Assembly: GCF_009936035.1 (NCBI RefSeq)
Contig: NZ_QWEO01000010.1
Span: 1 to 64,000, forward strand
From: Neglectibacter sp. X58
GTDB lineage: Bacteria > Bacillota > Clostridia > Oscillospirales > Acutalibacteraceae
Reading direction: 5' to 3'
DNA: 64,000 nucleotides
Shown here: in pieces, positions 7,807-15,181 of the stretch
How the letters are laid out: every line of letters begins with the position of its first letter
How positions within the stretch are numbered: position 1 is the first letter of the stretch
Notes under the pieces: generated by a model
The model's input: only the letters and a program-made list of their open reading frames with translations
Told to the model about the DNA's origin: nothing
Databases searched by the model: none
Position numbers and translations under genes: made by a program

Positions 7807-8160
7807 ATGAAGATAGAACGAGATGAACGACGATTTGATTTTCACGATATAGGGCTTGCCATCAAGCGGGCTCGGGAGGCCAGCGGGATGACACAGGAGC
7901 AACTGGCCTATATTGTTGACCGGGCTCCCCGTACCATTATGTACCACGAGAATGACGGCCAGCACCCGAGTTTTAATACTTTTTATCAGTTGGTTACAAT
8001 GTTCGATATGGGGGATATATACCACCAGAGCCATGATGCGGAGGGCAGGGCCCTCGGGACAAAATGTCTCGAAGTGGTTACTTGTCCTGCTCCATCTTTT
8101 TCGGAGCCTTCGCCAGTTCGGGCGGCTGTTTCTCTTTCCACTCGTCCAGCAAAGTCATGA
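7807..8160 (+). pseudogene. XRE-family repressor, C-terminus replaced
   Basis: Residues 1-70 form a Cro/CI helix-turn-helix (IGLAIKRAREASGMTQEQLAYIVDRAPRTIMYHENDGQHPS) followed by NTFYQLVTMFDM, as in small repressors of clostridial elements. After about 8010 the frame enters DNA antisense to the 3' end of the ParB-like gene and encodes unrelated residues to a stop at 8160. A recombination junction is the likely cause. The DNA-binding part is intact and could still be made; the dimerisation end is missing. Confidence 0.65.
8055..8071. promoter_or_regulatory. GGGACA/TGTCTC palindrome beside the ParB-like gene
   Basis: CGGGACAAAATGTCTCG is palindromic with one mismatch pair. It lies 6 bp past the stop of the ParB-like gene and matches 15 of 17 bases of the copy at 9081-9097. 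It is a candidate parS-like site. Confidence 0.4.
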
Positions 8161-9496
8161 TCTGCTCCTTCATTTTGGCGGGAGTGGCCTCCTTGCCAAA
8201 ATACTTTTCCAGTTCAGCGGTAGAAATAATCACACCTCGATCCTCCTTTTTCTTTTCTGATAAGATGCCATCAATGACATCACCGTTGAGTTTTCCATCC
8301 TTGTCCAGCTCCCGGAGCTTTTTCGCCTGGGCCAGAGAGGGGGACGCCTGTTCTCCGTCAATGGAAACAGCGATCAGCCGCTGGTTTTTGGGGCGGATAT
8401 AGGAAATCTCCACAGCGGGCATAAAGCCCATTTTTTTATCGTCCACCTTGTCCAGCAGTTCCGGCACAAGGGAGTTCAGACGCAGATAACGCATGACCTT
8501 TTTATAGTTCATATCGTGCGCCTCGCCCACGATCTCAACGGAGCGTTTTCCAATATCGCCCTCGGCCACATTTTTCAGCCGCCCGCCCTGGTGCTTGATG
8601 TCCTCCACTTCCAGCTCCAGCAGGGCGGCAAGTTCGCTGGGGAGCGTCTGATCCCTCTGCTTGTTGCTGTCCTTCATGGCCTGTACCGCCTCGTGGTCAG
8701 TCATTTCCCGGACGATAAAGGGCATTTCCTCCAGCCCGGCCAGCTCACAACCATGATGGCGGCGATGGCCCGCCACGATCTCATAACCGTTGCCATCCTT
8801 TTCCGGGCGGGCAAGACCAGGAACCATTACGCCGTTTGCCTTGATGGACGCTACCGTTTCCTGCATTTTGGCGTCGTCCCGCACCTTAAACGGATGGGGG
8901 CGGAATGTGTGGAATGGATGCATTTCGGAAAGCTTCAGATAGACCAGCTTTCCTTCCTCCACAGGACGGGGCGGAGCGGCTGGCTCAGGCGGAGACTGTT
9001 CCGGGGCCGGAGCCGCATTTTCGGGTGGGGCCTTTTCGGGTTCCGGGGCAGCTTTAACCTCCGCAGCCTTTTTCCCACTTCGGGACAATTTGTCTCGCTT
9101 AGTCGGCGTGGCCTCGCCGGGGGCCGCCTTATCCGCCTTGGGTGGGCGGCCCTTGCGGGGCTTCGCCGCCTCCTTGCCAGCAGGCTCCGCTTTTTCCTCT
9201 TTTGGAGGACGGCCCCGACGGGCCTTTTTCGGTTCGCCATCCCCAGCGGCAGGAGGTTCCTCCTGCGTTTTCTCCTCCGGCTCTTTTGCCGCCTCCTCTT
9301 TTTCTACCTCGGCCTGGGCTGTCTGCCGCTTTTCGTTCATCAGCTCATTGATTTTGTCAAAGGACACCACCACATCACCGGGCTCGGGCTGGGCAGGCCC
9401 CTCCTGCTGGGGTGTGGGAGCGGCGGTCTGTTCGGGTGCCGGAGCCTCCGGGAGCTTCTCCTCACCGGGGCCTGTGTTCAATTTTTCATCTGCCAT
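8078..9496 (-). CDS. ParB/RepB/Spo0J-like protein with AT-hook N-terminus
   Basis: This 472-aa protein starts after AAAAGGAGGATAGTGA. Residues 1-170 are low-complexity (Ala, Pro, Glu, Lys) and hold two AT-hook-like motifs, RRGRPPKEEK and RKGRPPKADK. The ParB N-terminal nuclease/CTPase-type domain follows: LKLSEMHPFHTFRPHPFK, then YEIVAGHRRHHGCELAG (GHRR box), then MKDSNKQRDQTLPSELA. A helix-turn-helix region (VAEGDIGKRSVEIVGEAHDM) and a tail follow. In Tn1549-like elements such proteins aid partition or transfer. No ParA partner is adjacent. The palindrome 9081-9097 lies within its own coding sequence. Confidence 0.85.
   Translation of the reverse strand: MADEKLNTGPGEEKLPEAPAPEQTAAPTPQQEGPAQPEPGDVVVSFDKINELMNEKRQTAQAEVEKEEAAKEPEEKTQEEPPAAGDGEPKKARRGRPPKEEKAEPAGKEAAKPRKGRPPKADKAAPGEATPTKRDKLSRSGKKAAEVKAAPEPEKAPPENAAPAPEQSPPEPAAPPRPVEEGKLVYLKLSEMHPFHTFRPHPFKVRDDAKMQETVASIKANGVMVPGLARPEKDGNGYEIVAGHRRHHGCELAGLEEMPFIVREMTDHEAVQAMKDSNKQRDQTLPSELAALLELEVEDIKHQGGRLKNVAEGDIGKRSVEIVGEAHDMNYKKVMRYLRLNSLVPELLDKVDDKKMGFMPAVEISYIRPKNQRLIAVSIDGEQASPSLAQAKKLRELDKDGKLNGDVIDGILSEKKKEDRGVIISTAELEKYFGKEATPAKMKEQIMTLLDEWKEKQPPELAKAPKKMEQDK
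9081..9097. promoter_or_regulatory. Second GGGACA/TGTCTC palindrome, inside the ParB-like gene
   Basis: CGGGACAATTTGTCTCG shares ends and spacing with 8055-8071. It encodes part of RDKLSRS, so coding constraint alone could explain it, but two matching copies at one ParB-like locus deserve notice. Confidence 0.35.
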
Positions 9497-9585
9497 TCAC
9501 TATCCTCCTTTTCGTGAAAGTTGCACAATTTTGCGGGTTAAATTTCTGTGATTATTTTTCTGCCTCCTTCCGGTCTATCCACGCA

Positions 9586-9622
9586 AAAAAGCCGCCCGAT
9601 TTGAACGCCGGACGGCTTTTTG
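9586..9622. terminator. Hairpin with T-runs on both sides
   Basis: AAAAGCCGCCCG and CGGACGGCTTTT pair around a 10-nt loop, with A/T runs flanking, so it can stop transcription in both directions. It lies between the ParB-like gene's promoter side and the transposase remnant. Confidence 0.5.
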
Positions 9623-9663
9623 TGTAATGTGATAGATCAAATATTATTTTTTGTGGTTCGTAG

Positions 9664-10089
9664 GCTCCGAAAAGCCTTGTATTTACAGCGTTCCTAATAG
9701 GAAACAATCATATAGTATTTGCTCCAAAGTACCGCAGGAAAGTATTCTACAAGGAAAAGAGGGCAGAGGTAGGAAGAATATTGAGAACGCTCTGCGAGTG
9801 GAAGAAGATAAAGATTGTAGAAGCGGAGGTGTGCCCGGATCACGTACATATGCTGTTGGAGATACCGCCGAAGGTATCGGTATCGGGCTTTATGGGGTAC
9901 TTGAAGGGGAAGAGCAGCTTAATGATCTATGAGAAGTATCTGGAGCTAAAGTACAAGTACCGGGAGTTCTAGTGCCGTGGCTATTACGTAGACATGGCGG
10001 GGAAAAATGCGAAAAAGATACAGGAGTATATCCAGCACCAGATGGACGAGGATAGGGCCGGAGAACAGCAGACGATGGGAAACTTCTAA
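9664..10089 (+). pseudogene. IS200/IS605-family tnpA remnant
   Basis: The frame reads HIVFAPKYRRKVFY..., PDHVHMLLEIPPKVSVSGFMGYLKGKSS, then YREF, a TAG at 9970-9972, then CRGYYVDMAGKNAKKIQEYIQHQ and a stop at 10087. HVH is the HUH metal motif and the Tyr in QEYIQ is the expected single catalytic tyrosine. The TAG replaces a Trp codon (TGG) of the family. The N-terminus lacks a proper start and is degenerate. It is therefore an inactive Y1 transposase. Confidence 0.85.
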
Positions 10090-10101
10090 AGAATAGCCCG
10101 C

Positions 10102-10266
10102 TTACGGGCAGCAGGTTAAGGACAATACGCAGGTGTCAGGCCGCACCAACGTGACGTGACACGTGGCTAGTATCCGGCACTCTGCGCTGCAGAACTTCTG
10201 GCGGTTTTTGTGGCACGTTGGCTCAAACTCTTGTCTGCACCACTGGCATTTGTGCTCTGTTTCCAT
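10102..10266 (-). CDS. 54-aa zinc-ribbon ORF, probable gene fragment
   Basis: From ATG 10266: METEHKCQWCRQEFEPTCHKNR (quoted in two parts: METEHKCQWC, RQEFEPTCHKNR) then QKFCSAECR. The Cys spacing CxxC...FCSxxCR is a zinc-ribbon seen in small clostridial element proteins. After that motif the frame runs into the right end of the IS200 remnant, so the original C-terminus is probably lost. The ribosome site is weak. Another frame over the same bases is open but has no motif. Confidence 0.4.
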   Translation of the reverse strand: METEHKCQWCRQEFEPTCHKNRQKFCSAECRILATCHVTLVRPDTCVLSLTCCP

Positions 10267-10662
10267 TCCTTATATCCTCTGATTTTCTTCATTCCTCCTT
10301 CATTATACCGCCTTCTTCCTTTCTTGCGTAGGTTCAAATCTATTTTACGCTTACATATGGAACAAATATTTATTCCATATCCAACCATGCGGTTGACCTT
10401 GCGAAAAGGCCGCTGGCCCTTTCACTTTAAAGCCCTAACTGGAAAATCAACTTATACAGCAGAACCTATTCAGAGAAAATTTACACAAAGCCGTTCCTAC
10501 GGCTGGAAATTTCAGGCAAAAGGCGCTATAATAGAGACAAGCATGTAAGGCTGGCGTGTGGTTTCCCGGTTTTACATACAACCGCAAAGGGGAAATGTCT
10601 CCATTCTGGAGGCTGTACAAAGCTTCCCGGGGCGGGCATTTCCTAAAGAAAGGATGGTTTCC
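10267..10662. other. Intergenic region before the oxidoreductase gene
   Basis: About 400 bp with no convincing gene. A TATAAT near 10529 with a weak -35 could be the promoter for the sugar cluster. Otherwise nothing is recognised. Confidence 0.4.
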
Positions 10663-11865
10663 ATGGAACAAAAGCTAGTAAGAGTTGCCATGATAGGCGT
10701 GGGCGCTATCAGCGGCATCTATCTGCAGAATATCACCCGCACCTTCCGGGAGGTAGACCTGGTGGGTGTGTGCGACTTAATCCCTGAAAGGGCTGAGAAG
10801 GGCGCGGCCTATGTGAGGGAGGAGATAGAGAAGGGCGCGCAGGTGCGGGATCCGAAAATCTACAAGGACATGTTCGAGGCCTTTAACGATCCGGAGGTGG
10901 AGGTGGTTTTAAACCTCACCCGGCCCTATGAGCACTTTGAGGTGACAAAGCAGGCCCTCCTCCACGGCAAGCATGTGTACAGCGAGAAGCCCCTGGGGGT
11001 GGACATGGAGGAGGCAAACCAGCTTATCTCCCTGGCAGAGGAGAAGGGGCTGCAAATCGGCGGCGCGCCGGACACCTTCATGGGCGCGGGCATCCAAACC
11101 GCCCGGCATCTCATTGACAGCGGCATGATAGGCGATGTGGTGGGGGCCTCCTGCGCCATGGTGTGCCATGGGCACGAAACCTGGCACCCGGATCCGGAAT
11201 TTTACTACAAGCGGGGCGGCGGGCCTATGCTGGACATGGGGCCGTATTACATCACTGCCCTGGTACAGCTTCTGGGGGAAGTGAAGGGCGTAATGGGGAT
11301 GACGAAGAAAACCTTCCCCCAGCGGCTTATCACCTCAGAGCCTCACCGGGGAGAAACCATCCAGGTGGACGTGGACACATGGCTTTCCGGGAACCTGGAG
11401 TTTTCAAGCGGGGCCATTGCCCAGGTGTTCACCACCTTTGACGTGCATTACACCGCCCAGGCCCGGTTTGAGGTGTATGGCACCAAGGGCAGCCTGATGG
11501 TGCCGGATCCCAACACCTTTGGCGGGCCTGTGCTCCTGCTGCGGCCCGAGGACGCGGCGGCGGCCCCCAAAACCGATCCGGGCCTGATGCGCCATGGGGT
11601 GCCGGATTTCTATGCTGGCTGGAAGGAAATGCCCCTGCTCTATGACTATCCGGAAAACAGCCGGGGCCTGGGGCTTGCGGATATGTGCAAGGCCCTGCGC
11701 ACCGGGCGGGATCACCGGGCAAACTACCAGCAGCAGCGCCATGTGCTGGAGGTGATGACCAGCTTCAGCAAGTCCTGCGAGAACCGGGCCTATCTGCCCA
11801 TGGAGACAAAATATACCCGCACAGCGCCTATGGAGTTAAACCCCATGCACGGCATTTTGGACTAG
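10663..11865 (+). CDS. Gfo/Idh/MocA-family oxidoreductase
   Basis: This 400-aa protein has an N-terminal Rossmann fold (VAMIGVGAISGIYLQNI) and the family EKPLGVDMEEA motif near residue 105 that holds the catalytic Lys. The C-terminal alpha/beta domain includes a GGGPMLDMGPYYITALVQLLG stretch (quoted in part). Such enzymes oxidise sugars or inositols with NAD(P). AAAGGATGGTTTCC precedes the ATG at 10663. It heads a cluster with a VOC protein and a sugar isomerase, so a role in sugar or polyol breakdown is likely. The TAG stop coincides with the left end of a MITE-like sequence. Confidence 0.9.
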   Translation: MEQKLVRVAMIGVGAISGIYLQNITRTFREVDLVGVCDLIPERAEKGAAYVREEIEKGAQVRDPKIYKDMFEAFNDPEVEVVLNLTRPYEHFEVTKQALLHGKHVYSEKPLGVDMEEANQLISLAEEKGLQIGGAPDTFMGAGIQTARHLIDSGMIGDVVGASCAMVCHGHETWHPDPEFYYKRGGGPMLDMGPYYITALVQLLGEVKGVMGMTKKTFPQRLITSEPHRGETIQVDVDTWLSGNLEFSSGAIAQVFTTFDVHYTAQARFEVYGTKGSLMVPDPNTFGGPVLLLRPEDAAAAPKTDPGLMRHGVPDFYAGWKEMPLLYDYPENSRGLGLADMCKALRTGRDHRANYQQQRHVLEVMTSFSKSCENRAYLPMETKYTRTAPMELNPMHGILD

Positions 11866-11935
11866 GGGTTGTTTGAAAAACCGCAAACACTGTTTTTGCC
11901 GAAATCCGGGGCTTTCCGTATTGGGAACCATGCGA
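11863..11935 (+). repeat. Left-end fragment of the third MITE-like family
   Basis: TAGGGGTTGTTTGAAAAA then CCGCAAACACTG closely follows the left end of the element at 43069-43227. No matching right end is found before the next gene, so this is a truncated copy. As at 43069, the element's first G completes a TAG stop codon. Confidence 0.5.
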
Positions 11936-12008
11936 AGCCCCCTCGAAAATCTGTATGTTCTGCTTGTGCGAACACACCTTGGAAATTATCTCGGAAGGAG
12001 GAGGCGGC

Positions 12009-12377
12009 ATGATTCGCTTTGACCATTTTAATTTCAATGTGCTTGATCTGGAGCGGAGCCTGGCTTTTTACAAAAAAGCCCTGGGCCTGAACCCTGTGCG
12101 GGAAATCGAAGCCCCGGACGGCGCTTTCAAAATTATGTTTTTAAAGAACGAGGAAAATGATTTCAAGCTGGAGCTGACCTGGCTGCGGGACAGGGAAACC
12201 CCTTATGATTTGGGGGATTTGGAGTATCATCTGGCCTTTGTCACCGACGAGTATGAGGCGTTCTACGCCCGCCATCAGGAGATGGGCTGCATCTGCTTTG
12301 ACAACACAGAGATGGGCATTTATTTCATCCAGGATCCGGACGGCTATTGGATTGAGATTGTGCCGCAGCGGCAGTGA
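12009..12377 (+). CDS. VOC-family (glyoxalase-like) protein
   Basis: This 122-aa protein has two beta-alpha-beta-beta-beta halves. Likely metal ligands are His in RFDHFNF, Glu in KLELTW, His in EYHLAF and Glu in YWIEIVP, the four positions of glyoxalase I. It is cytosolic. GGAGGAGGCGGC before the ATG at 12009 sets the start. Lactoylglutathione-lyase-like activity is the family label; the actual substrate is unknown, and the sugar cluster suggests detoxification of reactive aldehydes or an isomerase role. Confidence 0.85.
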   Translation: MIRFDHFNFNVLDLERSLAFYKKALGLNPVREIEAPDGAFKIMFLKNEENDFKLELTWLRDRETPYDLGDLEYHLAFVTDEYEAFYARHQEMGCICFDNTEMGIYFIQDPDGYWIEIVPQRQ

Positions 12378-12404
12378 GATGCTGAACGGAAACCTCTCGA
12401 AGGA

Positions 12405-12436
12405 CTTGCCGCCTTTTTTCAAAAAAGGCGGGCGAA
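12405..12436. promoter_or_regulatory. Hairpin between the VOC and isomerase genes
   Basis: CCGCCTTTTTT and AAAAAAGGCGG form a perfect stem with a short loop. It could reduce downstream expression; the next gene has its own AAGGAG site. Confidence 0.5.
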
Positions 12437-12468
12437 AAAACGAATTGAATAAAAAGGAGTTATAAAGT

Positions 12469-13296
12469 ATGAAAGCAGCATATACAGGCTGGACCTGGAT
12501 TGCCTCCAGGGAGCCGGAGGAAGCCAAAAAGCAGTTGGAGCAAAGCTTTAAGGAATGTAAATTTTTAGGATACGACACCGTGGAGAATTTCGCCTTTATC
12601 CGGGACTTTTTCGCGGAGAATCCCCAGGAGCTGGTGGACATGGCAAAGCGCTGCGGGGTGGAGCTGGTGAACCTGTACGGGCACTTCACCCTGGACGTGG
12701 AGGAATCCCTGCGCATTGCCATGGAGCAGGTGGATTTCCTTTCCGCCATTGGCGGCAAGTGGTATAACTGCCAGCATGGCGGCTTTGGGGAGGAGCCATA
12801 TGAGCGGCCCACCAACCCGGAAATGCTGGACAAAATTTGTGAAATTGCCAACCGCCTGGGAGAATATGCCAAAGGAAAAGGCGTGACCGTGTGCTTCCAT
12901 CCCCATTTTGGCACCTGCGTGTTCTCTCAAAGCGACATCGACTATTTTGCCGCCCACACAAAGCCGGAGTATGTGTCCTTCTGCCTGGATACCGCCCACA
13001 CCACACTGGCGGGCATAAACCCGGCGGCGCTTATCCGGCAGTATGGGGACAGGATTGCCTTTATGCACTTGAAGGACGTGGACACCTATGCCCTCAGCAA
13101 AGCGGAGGGCCGGGAGAAGATGGCCTCTTTCCGGGCGCTGGGCCATGGCACAGTGGATTTCCCCGCTGTAAAGGCTGCCCTGGAGGAAGCCGGCTTTGAC
13201 GGGGTGCTCTGCGTGGAGCTGGACAGGCCCGAGGTGTGCAACTTCCACTCCGCAGAGGTTTCCCGCATCTACCTGCGGGACGTGCTGGGGGTTTAA
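12469..13296 (+). CDS. Sugar phosphate isomerase/epimerase, TIM barrel (xylose-isomerase-like)
   Basis: This 275-aa TIM-barrel protein belongs to the AP endonuclease 2/xylose isomerase-like group. Metal-binding residues are seen as Glu in YDTVENF, His in CFHPHFGT, Asp/His in CLDTAHTTLAG, His in MHLKDVD and Glu in CVELDRP. AAAAAGGAGTTATAAAGT precedes the ATG. Similar to IolE-like dehydratases or epimerases, it would act after the Gfo/Idh/MocA dehydrogenase on an oxidised sugar. Exact substrate unknown. Confidence 0.9.
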   Translation: MKAAYTGWTWIASREPEEAKKQLEQSFKECKFLGYDTVENFAFIRDFFAENPQELVDMAKRCGVELVNLYGHFTLDVEESLRIAMEQVDFLSAIGGKWYNCQHGGFGEEPYERPTNPEMLDKICEIANRLGEYAKGKGVTVCFHPHFGTCVFSQSDIDYFAAHTKPEYVSFCLDTAHTTLAGINPAALIRQYGDRIAFMHLKDVDTYALSKAEGREKMASFRALGHGTVDFPAVKAALEEAGFDGVLCVELDRPEVCNFHSAEVSRIYLRDVLGV

Positions 13297-13320
13297 CCTA
13301 ATTAACAGTGAAAACAGAAA

Positions 13321-13360
13321 GCAGGAAAGCCCGGATTTTCCCGGCTCTCCTGCTTTTTTG
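13321..13360. terminator. Terminator hairpin after the isomerase gene
   Basis: AGCAGG...CCCGG and CCGGG...CCTGCT pair, followed by TTTTTT on the plus strand. It is part of the duplicated segment and now ends the sugar cluster. Confidence 0.7.
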
Positions 13361-13368
13361 CGGTTTTA

Positions 13369-13530
13369 GGGCGTGTTCACATAAGATGAGTATGTGGATT
13401 TTTGAGCAGGTTTTTGGCAGAATCAAGTCAAAAATTCGCAGATGTACTTGCGTACCTCAAGAATTTTTGGCGAAGAAGATGGCAAAAAACCGCCAAAAAG
13501 ACGCTTGCAAGCGCTTATGTGAACACGCCC
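13369..13530 (+). mobile_element. MITE family 1, copy 1 (162 bp)
   Basis: It has terminal inverted repeats GGGCGTGTTCACATAAG / CTTATGTGAACACGCCC and is flanked by TA on both sides. There is no coding capacity. Copies at 24193-24354 (opposite strand) and 41027-41189. TA duplications and short TIRs fit a non-autonomous element of IS630/IS5-like type; no parent transposase is in the window. Confidence 0.85.
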
Positions 13531-13537
13531 TAAGGGG

Positions 13538-13815
13538 TTATGCCTTCTGCCCGATAGCAATAGCCTTGCGGTTAAAGTCCAGCATATTGGCCTTCTTGGG
13601 CGGGATGCACTTCTGGATGGCATGGTTCAGGGTTTCCTCTGTGCAGAAATGGTAGTCGCCCCCGGCACAGCACACCTCCTGGAACAGCTTCCCGATAAGG
13701 ATCATGTTGGAAAGGCCTTTCAGGCCGTTTTCTCCTATGGTAACCCCCAGCAGAAGAATATAGCCGCCAATCCAGACATTATTCTCTATCTCTAGCGGAC
13801 GTGCATTGGATCTGC
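13538..13815 (-). pseudogene. Chimera: acetyltransferase fragment fused to gamma-subunit 3' end
   Basis: Reading down from 13815, PLEIENNVWIGGYILLLGVTIGEN is the hexapeptide-repeat segment of a maltose/galactoside O-acetyltransferase (LacA/NodL type). It continues in frame at 13733 into [20 protein letters not shown]... identical or nearly so to the C-terminus of the gene at 23631-24185. Both parts are fragments. Microhomology GAAAACGG at the join suggests illegitimate recombination. Confidence 0.65.
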
Positions 13816-13820
13816 TATAG

Positions 13821-13858
13821 AAAAGCCCGCCAGCCTTAAGAAAAAGGCGGCGGGCTTT
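13821..13858 (-). terminator. Terminator for the YjfB-like gene
   Basis: On the minus strand AAAAGCCCGCCGCC and GGCTGGCGGGCTTTT form a strong stem ending in a T-run, just after the YjfB-like stop. Confidence 0.75.
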
Positions 13859-13872
13859 TGTACAGTACAAAC

Positions 13873-14049
13873 TCAGACGCGGATATCGAAATTATAGGGG
13901 CTGGGAGGGGGCAACATTTCCTGCAGCTCCTGCAGAGCCAGCTCTTCGGTATCCATCATCTTTTTGGTGACAGCAATGGCATAATTCTGCTGAAACATCG
14001 CAGCGCTCATGCTCATGCTGGCAGAAGCGATGCTGTTCATCATGTCCAT
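13873..14049 (-). CDS. YjfB-family small protein
   Basis: This 58-aa protein has MDMMNSIASASMSMSAA at the start, KKMMDTEELALQELQEMLPP in the middle and a terminal NFDIRV, matching the YjfB family (labelled putative motility protein in Bacillus). The ATG at 14049 follows AAGGAGG with 8-nt spacing. It is a stand-alone gene with its own terminator. No flagellar gene is near, so the motility label should not be taken literally. Confidence 0.75.
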   Translation of the reverse strand: MDMMNSIASASMSMSAAMFQQNYAIAVTKKMMDTEELALQELQEMLPPPSPYNFDIRV

Positions 14050-14170
14050 AGCCAAAACCTCCTTATAATGTACTCACTGTTATTATAGGCTTTTGCACTT
14101 GGAAAGTCAAGCAACAATATGACGTGGGGCGTGTCCGGAAAGGAACAGGATTATTATTTAACAAAAAGGG

Positions 14171-14195
14171 AAGGCTCCCCAAAGCCGGGAGCCTT
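14171..14195 (-). terminator. Terminator of the TIR operon
   Basis: AAGGCTCCC (14171-14179) and GGGAGCCTT (14187-14195) pair; on the minus strand CCCTTTTTG follows. It closes the four-gene unit. Confidence 0.8.
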
Positions 14196-14212
14196 TGCGA
14201 GGCATACGTCTA

Positions 14213-15181
14213 TCACAGGCCAGGAACAATTTCTGTACCTTTAGAATAGGGGGACAGCCTTTCGTCTACCGCCTGGATGGTAAGGGGGCCGAAGTTATGG
14301 TCGATGCTGGAGCTAATCAACAGGATATTGTGTGCAGGACGCCAATAGAAATGGAGTCCCAGCAGCGCCGAGAATGCCTGGGCGTCTATGTACATTTTGG
14401 TATCTGCTGTGATGGTGGGAAGGCCGCTTAGCAGCGTTGCTTTCTCACCGTTGATAGATACTTCGGCGGATTCTTCGGACAGCCTTATCTCATTCCCGCC
14501 CAAATAGATTACTGCCTGCTGGCTTTCAGAGTCCCAGTCCAAAGTCCCGCCAAAGGCAGAAAAAGTATCCCGAACAGGCAAGTACGGACGCCCATCCTGA
14601 AATAAAGGGGCGGAATCCAGCTTTTCCAACTGACCCTTTTTCAAAATATAAGTACGGTTGGTTTTCATGAAAACACTGTTCTGGATGATTCTCTCTGGGG
14701 CGGTGTACCAGCCATGCGCCTCAGCCTGCTCCACGAGCTTAGATTCTAATTGAAGGTACAGCTTTCCGCCTTTTGCAATAGGAGCGTCCATAGATCCCGC
14801 CAAAGAAGGTATGACACCAACAAAAAGCACAGCGGCCAGATACAGGGCCGAAACCAGAAGCACGGAGGTCTTTGCGTGGAGCCAGCGTGTGTGCCAACGG
14901 GTCAGGCCAGCGTCTATTTTTTCAGTCGCATGCACGATCCCGTTTTCCATGTCGTAAAAAATGCCGCCGTGTTTTTTGTGGAGCACATTGATAGGGAATT
15001 CTATGAGGATATAGAGTCCCCGCAGGAGCTTGTCTAACAAAAAAGGAATAAAGGACAGTAACCGCAAAAGATACTTTTCCACCAAGAGTCCCAACAGGAA
15101 GACTATTAAAAAAAGGACACATGCTGTACGCCCTGCCAGAGACCAGGATAAAAAGGTTTCTATGTATACATTTAAATTCAT
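14213..15181 (-). CDS. Membrane protein with copper-amine-oxidase-N-like exterior domain
   Basis: This is a 322-aa protein. Residues 17-60 are strongly hydrophobic (ACVLFLIVFLLGLLVEKYLL and LLSFIPFLLDKLLRGLYIL), a third membrane segment lies near 105-128 (VLLVSALYLAAVLFVGVIP), and residues 165-320 are extracytoplasmic. The latter has DGRPYLPVRDTFSAFGGTLDWD and a later MYIDAQAFSALLG, the pattern of the copper amine oxidase N-terminal-like (stalk) domain of Clostridia surface proteins. It is the last gene of the TIR operon, with zero gap to the gene before it. It may anchor the system or sense the envelope. Function unknown. Confidence 0.75.
   Translation of the reverse strand: MNLNVYIETFLSWSLAGRTACVLFLIVFLLGLLVEKYLLRLLSFIPFLLDKLLRGLYILIEFPINVLHKKHGGIFYDMENGIVHATEKIDAGLTRWHTRWLHAKTSVLLVSALYLAAVLFVGVIPSLAGSMDAPIAKGGKLYLQLESKLVEQAEAHGWYTAPERIIQNSVFMKTNRTYILKKGQLEKLDSAPLFQDGRPYLPVRDTFSAFGGTLDWDSESQQAVIYLGGNEIRLSEESAEVSINGEKATLLSGLPTITADTKMYIDAQAFSALLGLHFYWRPAHNILLISSSIDHNFGPLTIQAVDERLSPYSKGTEIVPGL

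Larger units (their letters stand above)
13299..13733 (-). repeat. Inverted partial duplicate of 23989-24422
   Basis: In reverse orientation this segment repeats the 3' third of the oxidoreductase gamma-subunit gene, the MITE after it and the following terminator hairpin. By eye identity is high, with scattered substitutions. Homology starts at GAAAACGGCCTGAAAGG and ends near GTTTTCA.TGTTAA. It carries no intact gene. Confidence 0.85.

Noticed and set aside
8516-9551. Plus-strand frames opposite the ParB-like gene
   Set aside because: Arg/Leu/Ser-rich antisense of the low-complexity arm.
10130-10165. Possible further copy of the nusA/infB palindromic repeat (ACGTGACGTGACACGT)
   Set aside because: Stem pairing is poor and the conserved linker is missing.
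10167-10388. 73-codon minus-strand frame near the IS200 remnant
   Set aside because: No motif; another frame over the same bases shows a zinc-ribbon pattern and is preferred.
13308-13655. 115-codon plus-strand frame and its twin at 23963-24415
   Set aside because: Both cross a MITE and the antisense of the gamma-subunit end; they are similar only because the DNA is duplicated.
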